Below, piece after piece: positions 39,938 to 50,139 of a DNA stretch of 64,000 nt. Source of the stretch: Woeseiaceae bacterium (GTDB lineage: Bacteria > Pseudomonadota > Gammaproteobacteria > Steroidobacterales > Woeseiaceae). Numbering within the stretch: the stretch's first letter is position 1; each line of letters opens with the position of its first letter. The translations under genes and the position numbers were made by a program. The stretch spans positions 21,018 through 85,017 of the forward strand of contig JANQLK010000011.1 in NCBI GenBank assembly GCA_028280615.1. Direction: 5' to 3'. Under the pieces are notes generated by a model. The model did no database searches and had not been told where the DNA came from. It saw only the letters and a list, made by a program, of their open reading frames with translations.

Positions 39938-40390
39938 TTAGCACGCGGACAGGTGCCGGCAAATGACCTGCAGGCGCCGCCACTCCTTGTTTTTCAAGCG
40001 TTTATCGCATTCAGGTGGGTACAGCACGAGTTCGCCCCAGCGCCCCCGGCCCGAACTCCGGAAACGCAGCCAGGCCATCCGCGGGTAGACCGTCGTACCG
40101 GCCGTCAAACGGGTCACGAACGACCGACCGCCGCCCGTCAGGACCCGGACGCTGCCGTCGCAGCCGATTTCGTAGCCGCGTGCGAGCGCCGAATGTCGCC
40201 GGTGGCGAAGAATCCCCACAACCGAGAGCAACAGCCAGGCGGCCCAGAGGCCGGCCCTCAGGGACCAGCCGACCGGCAGCATACCGAGCGACAAGAGGCC
40301 AAGAGCAGCGAGGCAGACGCCGAGGCCCACAACGGTACGGCGGCCGCGTTTTTCAGGTGTGATCCTGGCTGAGTACATGCCGGACGACAT
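39938..40390 (-). CDS. YgfX/CptA-like inner membrane protein
   Basis: 150 aa, two TMs near N-terminus, followed by RTLTAG..VYPRMAWLRF; overlaps sdhE in the same order as ygfYX. Confidence 0.6.
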   Translation of the reverse strand: MSSGMYSARITPEKRGRRTVVGLGVCLAALGLLSLGMLPVGWSLRAGLWAAWLLLSVVGILRHRRHSALARGYEIGCDGSVRVLTGGGRSFVTRLTAGTTVYPRMAWLRFRSSGRGRWGELVLYPPECDKRLKNKEWRRLQVICRHLSAC

Positions 40391-40598
40391 CGGCGATGGC
40401 GGGGTCCAAGGGTGCCTTGCGATTCAACAGATAGTCCACGAGCACGGGATCGGGAAGGTCCAAAAACGTGGCGAACGCGGACTTTTCCTCCACATCGGCT
40501 CGAGCATAGCGGCGTTCGAGGTAGCCCAGCAGCAGCGCATCGAGTTCCTTCATCCCCCGCCGGCATTGCCAGCGCAGGCGCGGCATCTCATCCGTCAT
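40353..40598 (-). CDS. sdhE: FAD assembly factor SdhE
   Basis: RLRWQCRRGMKELDALLLGYLERRY (RRGMxELD motif); downstream of sdhB. Confidence 0.9.
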   Translation of the reverse strand: MTDEMPRLRWQCRRGMKELDALLLGYLERRYARADVEEKSAFATFLDLPDPVLVDYLLNRKAPLDPAIADVVRHVLSQDHT

Positions 40599-40625
40599 GC
40601 TCAGCCGTCCTGCCGGGTCGGGGGC

Positions 40626-41408
40626 TTAGTGCCGGCGCTCCGCGAGCATTTTCTTGGTTTCGGCGATCGCCCTGGCCGGGTTCAGTCCTTTCGGGCAGGT
40701 TTGCGTGCAGTTCATGATCGTATGGCAGCGATACAGCCTGAACGGATCCTCGAGGTGATCGAGGCGCTCGCCGGTTGCGTCGTCCCGGCTGTCCACGAGC
40801 CAGCGGTAGGCCGCAAGCAGCGTGGCAGGGCCGAGATAGCGATCGCTGTTCCACCAGTAGCTCGGGCAACTCGTCGAACAGCAGGCGCACAGGATACAGG
40901 CGGACGGCTCATCGATGAGCTCCTGGTCCTGTTTCGACTGCAGCCGCTCGCGGTCCGGCGGTGGCGGCGTGCGGGTCTGCAGCCAGGGCTTGATCGACGC
41001 GTACTGGGCGTAGAAATCGGTCAGATCCGGCACGAGATCCTTGACCACCGGCATGTGCGGCAGGGGGTAGATCTTGACCTCGCCCTTGACGGCGTCGGCC
41101 GCCGAAATGCAGGCCAGCGTGTTGCCGCCATCGATGTTCATCGCGCAGCTGCCGCAGATGCCCTCGCGGCAGCTGCGGCGAAACGTCAGCGTCGGATCGA
41201 TTTCGTTCTTGATCTTGATGAGCGCGTCGAGAACCATCGGCCCGCAGCTGTCCATGTCGACGTCGTAGGTATCGACTCTCGGGTTGTCGCCGGAATCCGG
41301 GTCGTAGCGATAGATCGCGAAGCGCCTGACGTTGCTCGCGCCCTCGGGGGCATCGAAATGGCGGCCCTTTGTGATCCTCGAATTCTTCGGCAGTGTGAAT
41401 TCAGCCAT
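40626..41408 (-). CDS. sdhB: Succinate dehydrogenase iron-sulfur subunit
   Basis: [42 protein letters not shown]. Confidence 0.95.
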   Translation of the reverse strand: MAEFTLPKNSRITKGRHFDAPEGASNVRRFAIYRYDPDSGDNPRVDTYDVDMDSCGPMVLDALIKIKNEIDPTLTFRRSCREGICGSCAMNIDGGNTLACISAADAVKGEVKIYPLPHMPVVKDLVPDLTDFYAQYASIKPWLQTRTPPPPDRERLQSKQDQELIDEPSACILCACCSTSCPSYWWNSDRYLGPATLLAAYRWLVDSRDDATGERLDHLEDPFRLYRCHTIMNCTQTCPKGLNPARAIAETKKMLAERRH

Positions 41409-41418
41409 GTATCAGGTC

Positions 41419-43203
41419 CTAGTAAACGCGTGCTTTCGGCGGCACCGCGGCGACCTCGTCGGTCAGCGGCTGCTCGTGAACGGGTCGGTAGTCGAAGCGC
41501 ACCGAGCCGTCGTCATTCACCCAGGCCAGCGTGTGCTTCATCCAGCTCCGGTCGTCGCGATCCGGGAAATCCTCGCGCGCGTGGGCGCCACGGCTTTCCT
41601 GCCGGTTGGCCGCGGACTCGATGGTCGCCATGGCGTTCAATAGCAGGTTTTCGAGCTCCATCGTTTCGACGAGATCGGTGTTCCAGATCAGCGAGCGGTC
41701 CTGGACCTTGACGTCGGCGAACGATGCGAACGTCTCGCGCATCTTGCCGACACCCTCGGTGAGGCTCTCGCCGGTGCGGAAGACGGCCGCGTAACTCTGC
41801 ATCGTGCGCTGCATCTCGAGGCGGATCTCGGAGGTCAGGCGGCTGCCGTCTGCATGCCGCAGCCGGTCCAGGCGCTCGACACTGTCGTGACCGGCATCGT
41901 CCGCCAGCGGCTTGTGCCGCGCATCGGGCGTCATCGTGTCCTTGAGGTGCCTGGCAGCGGCACGGCCGAACACGACCAGGTCGAGCAGCGAGTTCGAGCC
42001 GAGGCGGTTGGCGCCATGCACCGACACGCACGCCGCCTCGCCCACCGCAATCAGGCCCGGCACGACCGATTCGGGGTTGCCGTTCCTGTGCGTGACGACC
42101 TCGCCCTTGTAGTTCGCCGGGATGCCGCCCATGTTGTAGTGCACGGTCGGCAGTACCGGGATCGGTGCCTTGGTCACGTCGACGCCCGCAAAGATCCGCG
42201 CGGTCTCGGCAATGCCCGGCAGCCGCTCCTCGATGACCTCGGGACCCAGATGCTCGAGATGCAGGTAGATGTGGTCCTGCTCGTCGCCGACGCCGCGGCC
42301 CTCGCGAATCTCGATCGTCATCGAGCGGCTGACGACGTCGCGCGACGCGAGGTCCTTGGCGTTCGGCGCGTAGCGCTCCATGAACCGCTCGCCCTCCGAG
42401 TTGGTCAGATAGCCGCCCTCGCCGCGCGAGCCTTCCGTGATCAGGCAGCCCGAGCCGTAGATGCCGGTTGGGTGGAACTGCACGAATTCCATGTCCTGCA
42501 TCGGCAGGCCTGCCCGCAGCACCATGGCATTGCCGTCACCCGTGCACGTGTGTGCGGACGTGCACGAGAAGTAGGCGCGACCGTAGCCGCCCGTCGCGAG
42601 GATGACCTGGTGGGCGCGGAAGCGGTGCAGCCTGCCCGTCGCCATGTCGAGCGCAACGACGCCACGGCAGACGCCATCCTCCATCATCAGGTCGATTGCG
42701 AAATACTCGATGAAGAACTCCGCGTCGTGGGCCAGCGACTGCTGGTACAGCGTATGCAACATCGCGTGGCCCGTGCGGTCCGCGGCCGCGCAGGTCCGCT
42801 GCGCCGTGCCTTCGCCGTAGTTGGTCGTCATGCCGCCGAACGGCCGCTGGTAGATGCGGCCGTCCTCGGTACGCGAGAACGGTACGCCGTAGTGTTCGAG
42901 CTCGATGACGGCGTCGGGCGCCTCCTTGCACATGTACTCGATGGCGTCCTGGTCGCCGAGCCAGTCCGAGCCCTTGATCGTGTCGTACATGTGCCAGCGC
43001 CAGTCGTCCTCGCCCATGTTGCCGAGCGCCGCGCTGATGCCGCCCTGCGCCGCGACCGTGTGGCTGCGGGTCGGGAATACCTTGGTCACGCAGGCGACCT
43101 TGAAGCCGGCCTCCGCAAGGCCGAACGTGGCGCGCAGGCCGGCGCCGCCCGCGCCGACGACGATGACGTCGTAGCTATGGTCGATGAATTCGTAGTCGCT
43201 CAT
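41419..43203 (-). CDS. sdhA: Succinate dehydrogenase flavoprotein subunit
   Basis: [55 protein letters not shown]; start MSDYEFID. Confidence 0.96.
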   Translation of the reverse strand: MSDYEFIDHSYDVIVVGAGGAGLRATFGLAEAGFKVACVTKVFPTRSHTVAAQGGISAALGNMGEDDWRWHMYDTIKGSDWLGDQDAIEYMCKEAPDAVIELEHYGVPFSRTEDGRIYQRPFGGMTTNYGEGTAQRTCAAADRTGHAMLHTLYQQSLAHDAEFFIEYFAIDLMMEDGVCRGVVALDMATGRLHRFRAHQVILATGGYGRAYFSCTSAHTCTGDGNAMVLRAGLPMQDMEFVQFHPTGIYGSGCLITEGSRGEGGYLTNSEGERFMERYAPNAKDLASRDVVSRSMTIEIREGRGVGDEQDHIYLHLEHLGPEVIEERLPGIAETARIFAGVDVTKAPIPVLPTVHYNMGGIPANYKGEVVTHRNGNPESVVPGLIAVGEAACVSVHGANRLGSNSLLDLVVFGRAAARHLKDTMTPDARHKPLADDAGHDSVERLDRLRHADGSRLTSEIRLEMQRTMQSYAAVFRTGESLTEGVGKMRETFASFADVKVQDRSLIWNTDLVETMELENLLLNAMATIESAANRQESRGAHAREDFPDRDDRSWMKHTLAWVNDDGSVRFDYRPVHEQPLTDEVAAVPPKARVY

Positions 43204-43580
43204 GAACCGAGCCCTATCCTCAGGACGGCGTACACGGAGGCGATCGCGAGAAACGCGTGTATGAAACGCGACCCGATCAGGTAAACGGTCTTGAGACCGG
43301 CCGCGTGCACATAGTCCTCGATAACGACCTGCACGCCGAGCCAGGAGTGGTAGGCGACGGTCAGGCACAGAAGCGACATGAGCACGGCGTTGATCGGGCT
43401 CTGGAAGAATCGGAACACGTCCAGGTAGGTCAGCGACTCGATCGTGGCCATCGAATACAGGAACCAGAGGCCGAGCAAGGCGAGCGCGATTGCCGAAATC
43501 CTCTGGCTCACGAAGTGATCGGTGCCGTCCTTCGCGCTGCCGTGGCCCAGAACCCGGCCCAGGGGTGAGCGCAGACTCAT
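43200..43580 (-). CDS. sdhD: Succinate dehydrogenase membrane anchor subunit
   Basis: 3 TM protein; [45 protein letters not shown]. Confidence 0.9.
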   Translation of the reverse strand: MSLRSPLGRVLGHGSAKDGTDHFVSQRISAIALALLGLWFLYSMATIESLTYLDVFRFFQSPINAVLMSLLCLTVAYHSWLGVQVVIEDYVHAAGLKTVYLIGSRFIHAFLAIASVYAVLRIGLGS

Positions 43581-43954
43581 AGCCTAAGCAACCAGAATAC
43601 CGCCGTGAGCACGGCAGCAACGATCAGCACGGCCCAGGCCGACGCATTCGCCTGGCTGCGTTCGAACCCGCGCCCGGTATCCCAGACGAGGTGGCGGATG
43701 CCGTTGCCCAGGTGCACGAAGAAGGCCAACGTCCAGCCGATCAGCAGCACGATACCGATGGGCGAGCCCATCAAGACCCGGAAGTACTGGTACTGCTCGG
43801 GCCCGGCAGCGGCGTTCGTGAGCCATGCCGCCAGCACGATCAGCCCGAGCGCCATCGCGACACCGGTCATGCGGTGCAGGATGGACAACAGCATCGTGAT
43901 CGGCCAGCGGTAAATCGACAGGTGCGGCGACAGCGGTCGGCCGTGATTACTCAT
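43577..43954 (-). CDS. sdhC: Succinate dehydrogenase cytochrome b556 subunit
   Basis: [43 protein letters not shown]. Confidence 0.92.
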   Translation of the reverse strand: MSNHGRPLSPHLSIYRWPITMLLSILHRMTGVAMALGLIVLAAWLTNAAAGPEQYQYFRVLMGSPIGIVLLIGWTLAFFVHLGNGIRHLVWDTGRGFERSQANASAWAVLIVAAVLTAVFWLLRL

Positions 43955-43986
43955 GTGGAAGATGTCCTGGCGTGGTGTTCGCGAAT

Positions 43987-44172
43987 TCAAAAGTCGATGC
44001 AGCGGCCGTTTTTTTCCCAGTCGCCGTAGCGGCTCGGATCCGGGCCCTTGCGCCCGCCGACTTCTTTGGCCAGCTCGTCCGTGTCCCTGGCAACTGCGGT
44101 ATCCTCGGTCGACCGGCGATCGGGCTTGGGATCGCCGCTATCGGTACTATCTCGTTGAGATGCGCTTTTCAT
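43987..44172 (-). CDS. DUF1674 / SDHAF4-like succinate dehydrogenase assembly factor
   Basis: 61 aa ending GGRKGPDPSRYGDWEKNGRCIDF, the C-terminal signature of DUF1674/SDHAF4; directly upstream of sdhC. Confidence 0.8.
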   Translation of the reverse strand: MKSASQRDSTDSGDPKPDRRSTEDTAVARDTDELAKEVGGRKGPDPSRYGDWEKNGRCIDF

Positions 44173-44179
44173 GCCGTGA

Positions 44180-44208
44180 ATTATGCCAGAGGCAATCGTA
44201 TGGCTGAA
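44180..44208 (-). promoter_or_regulatory. Candidate sigma-70 promoter of the DUF1674-sdhCDAB operon
   Basis: Minus strand TTCAGC-N17-CATAAT, -10 box 7 nt before the DUF1674 ATG. Confidence 0.4.
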
Positions 44209-44880
44209 CTCCCTTCTGTAACGATTCTTGTCGCAGGCAGCGATGCCCGCGACTTTCTGCAGAACCAGCTGACCCAGGACATCGATCCGCTCGGCGATGA
44301 CAATCGCGGGCCGATCTTAAGCGCCTGGTGCAATCCGAAAGGACGGGTTATCGCGCTGCTGCGTGTGTCTTGGACGGGCGACGGATTCGGCCTGACGCTG
44401 CCCGCCGAGCTGGCCGACCCGGTGGTGAAGCGGCTCACGATGTTCAGGTTTCGTTCGAAGGTCAGTTTCGACACGCGAGAGGCGACGGCCGACGAAGCGG
44501 TCGATGCGCTGACGGCCCTCAGGAACGGCATCGCACACGTCGGAGCCGAGCAGTCCGAATCGTTCACGCCGCACATGCTCAATCTCGACCTGCTGGACGT
44601 CGTAAGCCTAGACAAGGGCTGCTACCCGGGCCAGGAAATCGTCGCCCGGACGCACTACCGCGGCGCGACCAAGCGGCGGATGTTTCGCTTCGAGAGCAGC
44701 GGGCCCGTGGCCGTCCGGGACGCCGTCCTGGACGACAGCGGCAAGAGCATCGGCGAGGTCGTCAATGCGATCGGCACCGACCTCCTGGCCGTCTTGCCCG
44801 TTACCGCGGCGGACAGCTCGCTCCGCTCGGGCGACGCCGAACTGACGCGCCGGCCGCTGCCCTACGCGCTGCCCGACTAG
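44200..44880 (+). CDS. ygfZ: Folate-binding Fe-S cluster protein YgfZ (GcvT-like)
   Basis: KGCYPGQEIVARTHYRG signature; FLQNQLTQDI N-terminal motif. Confidence 0.88.
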   Translation: MAELPSVTILVAGSDARDFLQNQLTQDIDPLGDDNRGPILSAWCNPKGRVIALLRVSWTGDGFGLTLPAELADPVVKRLTMFRFRSKVSFDTREATADEAVDALTALRNGIAHVGAEQSESFTPHMLNLDLLDVVSLDKGCYPGQEIVARTHYRGATKRRMFRFESSGPVAVRDAVLDDSGKSIGEVVNAIGTDLLAVLPVTAADSSLRSGDAELTRRPLPYALPD

Positions 44881-45158
44881 GGCGTTACCTCGACGCCCCG
44901 CCAGAACGCAACGCGGCCCTTGATCTCGGCGGCGGCCTCCTTCGGCTCGGCGTAGTACCACGCGGCGTCGGCGTTGGTCTCGCCGTCGACCCCAATCGAG
45001 TAGTAGTTCGCCGTGCCCTTCCAGGGGCAGATCGTCGTCTTGTCGGAGTCGATGAGGAACTCGTCCCTGACGCTCTCGCGCGGGAAGTAGTGGTTGCCTT
45101 CAACGATGACGGTGTCGTCGGACTCGGCGATCGTGTGGCCGTTCCAGGTGGCTTTCAT
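44877..45158 (-). CDS. DUF427 domain protein
   Basis: MKATWNGHTIAESDDTVIVEGNHYFPRESV...CPWKGTANYYS pattern. Confidence 0.88.
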   Translation of the reverse strand: MKATWNGHTIAESDDTVIVEGNHYFPRESVRDEFLIDSDKTTICPWKGTANYYSIGVDGETNADAAWYYAEPKEAAAEIKGRVAFWRGVEVTP

Positions 45159-45240
45159 GTGAGGTCTCCGGCGAGTGGAGACTCCGACATGGACGCGATC
45201 CCTCAGGGTTCAAGTGCCGGGGTGTGCCGAGTGAATCTCA

Positions 45241-45756
45241 TCACGATGTCAGGTTCGAGCGAATAAAGGCTGCTGTAACGGCGAGTTGCTCAGCAGAAGC
45301 CTGAACGCGCTCGCGTCGTTGCGCATCGCCGCTGTGATCATGCGGCGTCCCTCGCTGACGTCCGGCGCCGTCGAATGTCGCGAGCTGCGGCGGTCCGATA
45401 CCCCAATCACTCCCCTCCTGGCGGGGAACGACGTGAAAGTGGAAGTGAGGTGTCTCCTGTCCACTGTAGACGCCGTTGTTTTGGAACGTAAGGATGCCCA
45501 GCGGCTCGTAGCTCAGCACGAGCGCCTCTGCGACCCTCTTGGCTGAGCGCGCCACGGCGCCACATTCCTCGTCAGAAAGGTCCAGCAGCGTTGCGACGTG
45601 ACGACGGGTAATCACGCAACACTGACCGACCTCGAATTGCCACGGATTTACGACGGTAAGCGTAAGGTCACTTTCGTCTATGATCGCCCACCTTTCCTGT
45701 CGACCAGCCATTCCCTCGCAGAAGTCGCAGGGATCTCCTGTCGGAAGCTCGATCAC
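45241..45756 (-). CDS. HIT family protein
   Basis: HFHFHVVPR HIT motif; CDFCEG N-terminal motif. Confidence 0.85.
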   Translation of the reverse strand: MIELPTGDPCDFCEGMAGRQERWAIIDESDLTLTVVNPWQFEVGQCCVITRRHVATLLDLSDEECGAVARSAKRVAEALVLSYEPLGILTFQNNGVYSGQETPHFHFHVVPRQEGSDWGIGPPQLATFDGAGRQRGTPHDHSGDAQRRERVQASAEQLAVTAAFIRSNLTS

Positions 45757-45769
45757 CGGAAGCCGTCGG

Positions 45770-47266
45770 TTACCCGAGCACTTCCGGCCGCATGTGCGGG
45801 AACAGCAGCACGTCGCGAATCGACGGCGAGTCGGTCAGCAGCATAACCAGCCGGTCGATGCCCAAGCCGATGCCCGCGGTCGGTGGCATGCCGTACTCGA
45901 GCGCGCGGATGTAGTCGTGGTCGAAGGGCATCGCTTCGTCGTCGCCCGCGTCCCGGTTGGCGGCCTGGGCGCGGAAGCGTTCGGCCTGCTCCTCGGGATC
46001 GTTGAGCTCGGAAAAACCGTTGGCGATTTCGCGGCCCGCGATGAACAGCTCGAAGCGATCGGTGACGAACGGGTCGTCGTCGTTCTGGCGCGACAGCGGC
46101 GACACCTCGGTCGGGTAATGGGTCACGAAGGTCGGTTCGCGCAGCCGGTCTTCGCCGGTCTTTTCGAAGATCTCGATCTGCAGTTTGCCTGCGCCGTAGC
46201 TGTCTTCGACGGGGATGCCGAACTTATCGCAGATGCCGGCGAGGTAGTCGCGATCGCGGAGCCTCGTCGCATCGATGTCGGGGTTGAAGCGCTCGATGAC
46301 CTCGGCGACGGTCAGCCGCGCGAACGGCTTGCCGAAGTCGAATTCCTCGCCCTGGTAGTGCACGACCGTGTCGCCGTTCACGGCCAACGCCATGCCGCGC
46401 AGCATGGCCTCGGTCGAGTCCATCCAGTCCGTGTACGCGGCATACGCGCGGTACGCCTCCATCATCGTGAACTCGGGGTTGTGCTGGGTCGACACGCCCT
46501 CGTTGCGAAAGTTGCGGTTGATCTCGTAGACGCGTTCGAGGCCGCCGACGACGAGCCGCTTCAGGTTCAGCTCCGGCGCGATGCGCAGATACAGCTGCAT
46601 GTCGAGCGCGTTGTGGTGGGTCGCGAACGGCCGCGCGATTGCGCCGCCCGGCGTCACCTGCATCATCGGCGTCTCGACCTCGAGGAAATCCTGCGAATCG
46701 AGAAACGCGCGCATGTACTGAACGATCGCCGAACGCTTGAGAAACACCTTGCGGCTGTCCTCGTTCATGATCAGGTCGACATAGCGCTGCCGGTAGCGTA
46801 TCTCCTGGTCGGCAAGACCATGGAATTTCTCGGGCAGGGGCCTCAGAGACTTCGTCACGAGCCGGACTTCATCGGCCTGCACCGTGAGTTCTCCTGTGCC
46901 CGTCTTGAACAACACGCCGCGCGCGAACACGATGTCGCCGACGTCCCACTTCTTGAACGCCGCGTAGACGCCGTCGGGCAGCCGGTCGCGCTCGAGGCGC
47001 ACCTGGATCTGGCCCGAGCGGTCCTGAAGCTTGATGAAGCTGCCCTTGCCCATGACACGCTTGACCATCATGCGGCCGGACACGGAGACCTCGACGTTCT
47101 CCGCGACGAGATGCTCGGCCTCGTGGCCGTCGTAGGTCTCAATCAGTTCGTCGGCGAGCGCGTTGCGATGCACGTCGTTCGGATAGACGTTGCCCGCTTC
47201 TCGCAGTGCGTCGAGCTTGCGGCGCCGCTCGGCAATGAGCTTGTTTTCGTCGGTCTTGTCGTTCAT
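45770..47266 (-). CDS. lysS: Lysyl-tRNA synthetase (class II)
   Basis: [75 protein letters not shown]. Confidence 0.97.
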   Translation of the reverse strand: MNDKTDENKLIAERRRKLDALREAGNVYPNDVHRNALADELIETYDGHEAEHLVAENVEVSVSGRMMVKRVMGKGSFIKLQDRSGQIQVRLERDRLPDGVYAAFKKWDVGDIVFARGVLFKTGTGELTVQADEVRLVTKSLRPLPEKFHGLADQEIRYRQRYVDLIMNEDSRKVFLKRSAIVQYMRAFLDSQDFLEVETPMMQVTPGGAIARPFATHHNALDMQLYLRIAPELNLKRLVVGGLERVYEINRNFRNEGVSTQHNPEFTMMEAYRAYAAYTDWMDSTEAMLRGMALAVNGDTVVHYQGEEFDFGKPFARLTVAEVIERFNPDIDATRLRDRDYLAGICDKFGIPVEDSYGAGKLQIEIFEKTGEDRLREPTFVTHYPTEVSPLSRQNDDDPFVTDRFELFIAGREIANGFSELNDPEEQAERFRAQAANRDAGDDEAMPFDHDYIRALEYGMPPTAGIGLGIDRLVMLLTDSPSIRDVLLFPHMRPEVLG

Positions 47267-47279
47267 GCGTGCGTCTGTC

Positions 47280-48375
47280 TCAAAGCCCCTGTTTCAGGCT
47301 CGCCTCAATGAAGTTATCCAGTCCGCCGTCGAGGACCGCCTGAGTGTTACCGGTTTCGACGCCGGTGCGCAAATCCTTGATTCGGCTCTGATCGAGTACG
47401 TAGGAACGTATCTGGCTGCCCCAACCGACGTCGGCCTTCGTGTCCTCGACGGCCGATGCCTCGGCGCGCCGGTTCTGCAGCTCGAGCTCATACAGTTTGG
47501 CCTTGAGCTGGTTCATCGCCTGCGCCTTGTTCTTGTGCTGCGAGCGATCGTTCTGGCACTGCACGACCGTGTTGGTCGGCAGGTGCGTGATCCGGACCGC
47601 CGACTCGGTCCGGTTGACGTGCTGGCCGCCCGCGCCGCTCGCGCGGTACACGTCGATACGCAGGTCGGACGGATCGATCTCGATATCGATGTCGTCATCG
47701 ACTTCGGGCGAGACGAACACCGACGCGAACGAGGTATGTCGGCGGTTGCCGGAGTCGAACGGCGACTTGCGCACGAGCCGATGCACGCCGGTCTCGGTGC
47801 GCAGCCAGCCGTAGGCGTATTCGCCGCGGATGTGAATCGTTGCGCTCTTGATGCCCGCGACCTCTCCGGCCGAGGCCTCGATGAGCTCCGCGGCGAAGCC
47901 GTGCGCCTCGGCCCAGCGCAGGTACATGCGCAGTATCATGTCGGCCCAGTCCTGGGCCTCGGTGCCGCCCGCACCCGACTGGATGTCGAGGTAGGCGTTG
48001 TTGGCGTCCATGTCGCCGGAAAACATGCGGCGGAACTCGAGTCCCGCAAGCCGCTTCTCGAATCCCTCGAGGTCGGTCTCGACTTCCGCGACGGTCTCGG
48101 CATCGTCTTCGCCGGCCGCGAGTTCGAGCAGTTCGCCGGCGTCCGTCAAGCCGGTCGTGAGCTCGTCGAGCGTCACGACGACGTCCTCGAGCGCGGCGCG
48201 CTCCTGACCGAGCGCCTGGGCCCGCTCGGGCTCGTTCCAGACGTCCGGCTGTTCGAGTTCGCGCTGAACCTCGGTCAGGCGCTCCGACTTGGCATCGTAG
48301 TCAAAGATACCCCCTCAGCGCAGCCGTGCGCTCGGCAAGATCGGCGATGGTCTGTCGAATCTGGCTCGTTTCCAT
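47280..48375 (-). CDS. prfB: Peptide chain release factor 2, expressed by programmed +1 frameshift
   Basis: First [27 protein letters not shown] (48375..48301), then +1 frame [24 protein letters not shown]... to 47280. Slippery site AGGGGGTATCTTTGAC. Join 47280..48302, 48304..48375. Confidence 0.96.
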
Positions 48376-48417
48376 GATCGTTCACGATGAGGGCTTCGGA
48401 CGAAGCGCGGGATGGTA

Positions 48418-50139
48418 TCACGCAGCGGCGCTTTCCAGGGCTACGATTTGCTCCACGACGAGCTGTGGTCGCTCGACGCCGCGATACTCGTTGACGTCGA
48501 GCCGGTAAGCGAGCCGGACGACGCCTCGGAGAGACGGACCGGCCTGGTTGAACGCGATCGCATCGATCGGGTTGCCGCCGCTTGCCGGCCGCAGACGAAG
48601 CTTCAGGTGATTCTCACCCACTGTTCTCTGCTCGAGCACCTCGAAGTCGCCGTTCCAAAGCGGCTCCGGAAAGGCCGAGCCCCAGGGGCCGGCTGCCCGG
48701 AGTTCCCGTGCGAAGGAGAGCGACAGCGCCCCGCCCGGCAGCGGCCCGTCGGTGACGAGTTTGCCGGAGAAATCCGCGTCGGGGTACAGGGCCTCGAGAC
48801 TCTCCGCGGCCAGCCGGCGAAACTCGTCGTAGCGATCCTTGACGATGGTCAGCCCCGCGGCCATGGCATGGCCGCCGAACTTCTCGATAAGGCCCGGGTT
48901 GAGCGTGTCGACGTGCTCGAGCAGGTCGCGCGCGTGCACGCCGTACACCGAACGTGCCGAGCCTTTGAGCGTGGTTGCATCTTCTTGCGCGAAGGCGATG
49001 ACCGGGCGATGGCAGCGTTCCTTCACGCGCGCGGCCACGAGACCGACTATGCCCTGGTGCCAGGAGGCGTCGTACACGCACACGCACGGCGGGAGCCGTC
49101 GCGCGTCCATCGCGTCGACGAACGCAAACGCCTGCTCACGCATATCGGATTCGATCTCGCGGCGCTCGCGATTGATCGCGTCGAGCTCCGCGGCGAATCC
49201 CGCGGCCGCTGCACGGTCGTCGGTCAACAGGCATTCGATGCCGACCGACATGTCGTCGAGCCGGCCCGCCGCGTTGAGCCGCGGGCCCACGGCGAAGCCC
49301 AGGTCCGTGCTCACGACCCGGCGCGCCTGCCGTCCGGCAACATCGAGCAGCGCGTCGATGCCAGCCACCGTGCGTCCGGCCCGAATTCGCCGAATGCCCT
49401 GCTCGACGAGGACGCGGTTGTTGCGGTCCAGCGGCACGACGTCGGCGACCGTGCCCAGCGCGACGAGGTCGAGGTATTTCGCCGGCACCCGCGCGGCGCC
49501 TTCGCGGCCGTCGCGTTCGAGCGCCTGGCCGAGCGCCGCGAGGACGTAGAAGGCGACGCCGACACCGGCAAGATTGCGGCTGCCGAAACGGCTGCCGGGG
49601 AGGTTCGGATTGACGATGACCGCGGCGTCCGGAACGTCGCCGCCCGGCAGGTGATGATCGGTCACGAGCACCTGGATGCCGGCCGCGTTGGCCGCCGCGA
49701 CGCCACGGAGACTCGAGATGCCGTTGTCGACCGTAACGATGAGGTCCGGCGCCAACCCCGCCGCCTCGGCGACGATCTCAGGCGTCAGGCCGTAGCCGTA
49801 GTCGAAGCGATTGGGGACGAGATAAGCGACGTCCAGGAAACCGAAGTCAGCAAGACAGCGCAGCATGATGGCCGTGCTCGTCGCACCGTCGACGTCGAAA
49901 TCGCCAACGACGACGATGCGGCCCTCGTGATGCTCGAGCAACAGTTCAACGGCCGCATCGACGTTGTCAAGCGAGCCGACGGGCAACAGGCGCCCGAGCG
50001 CGTAGTCGAGCTCGCGCGAGTCGACAACGCCGCGCATCGCATACAGGCGGGCGAGCACGGGGTGCATGCCGACGAAACCCTCGAGCGTCGCCGCCGACGG
50101 TTGCGCGCGCTGTTCGATCGGGCGGGCGCTACGAGGCAC
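48418..50139 (-). CDS. recJ: Single-stranded-DNA-specific exonuclease RecJ
   Basis: GDFDVDGATSTAIMLRCL, TVDNGISS, DHHLPG, FGGHAMAAGLTI; GTG start inferred. Confidence 0.95.
   Translation of the reverse strand: MPRSARPIEQRAQPSAATLEGFVGMHPVLARLYAMRGVVDSRELDYALGRLLPVGSLDNVDAAVELLLEHHEGRIVVVGDFDVDGATSTAIMLRCLADFGFLDVAYLVPNRFDYGYGLTPEIVAEAAGLAPDLIVTVDNGISSLRGVAAANAAGIQVLVTDHHLPGGDVPDAAVIVNPNLPGSRFGSRNLAGVGVAFYVLAALGQALERDGREGAARVPAKYLDLVALGTVADVVPLDRNNRVLVEQGIRRIRAGRTVAGIDALLDVAGRQARRVVSTDLGFAVGPRLNAAGRLDDMSVGIECLLTDDRAAAAGFAAELDAINRERREIESDMREQAFAFVDAMDARRLPPCVCVYDASWHQGIVGLVAARVKERCHRPVIAFAQEDATTLKGSARSVYGVHARDLLEHVDTLNPGLIEKFGGHAMAAGLTIVKDRYDEFRRLAAESLEALYPDADFSGKLVTDGPLPGGALSLSFARELRAAGPWGSAFPEPLWNGDFEVLEQRTVGENHLKLRLRPASGGNPIDAIAFNQAGPSLRGVVRLAYRLDVNEYRGVERPQLVVEQIVALESAAA

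Noticed and set aside
41854-43284. 476-aa plus-strand ORF opposite sdhA
   Set aside because: Antisense shadow of a certain gene.
45680-47311. 543-aa plus-strand ORF opposite lysS
   Set aside because: Antisense shadow of lysS; no independent motif.
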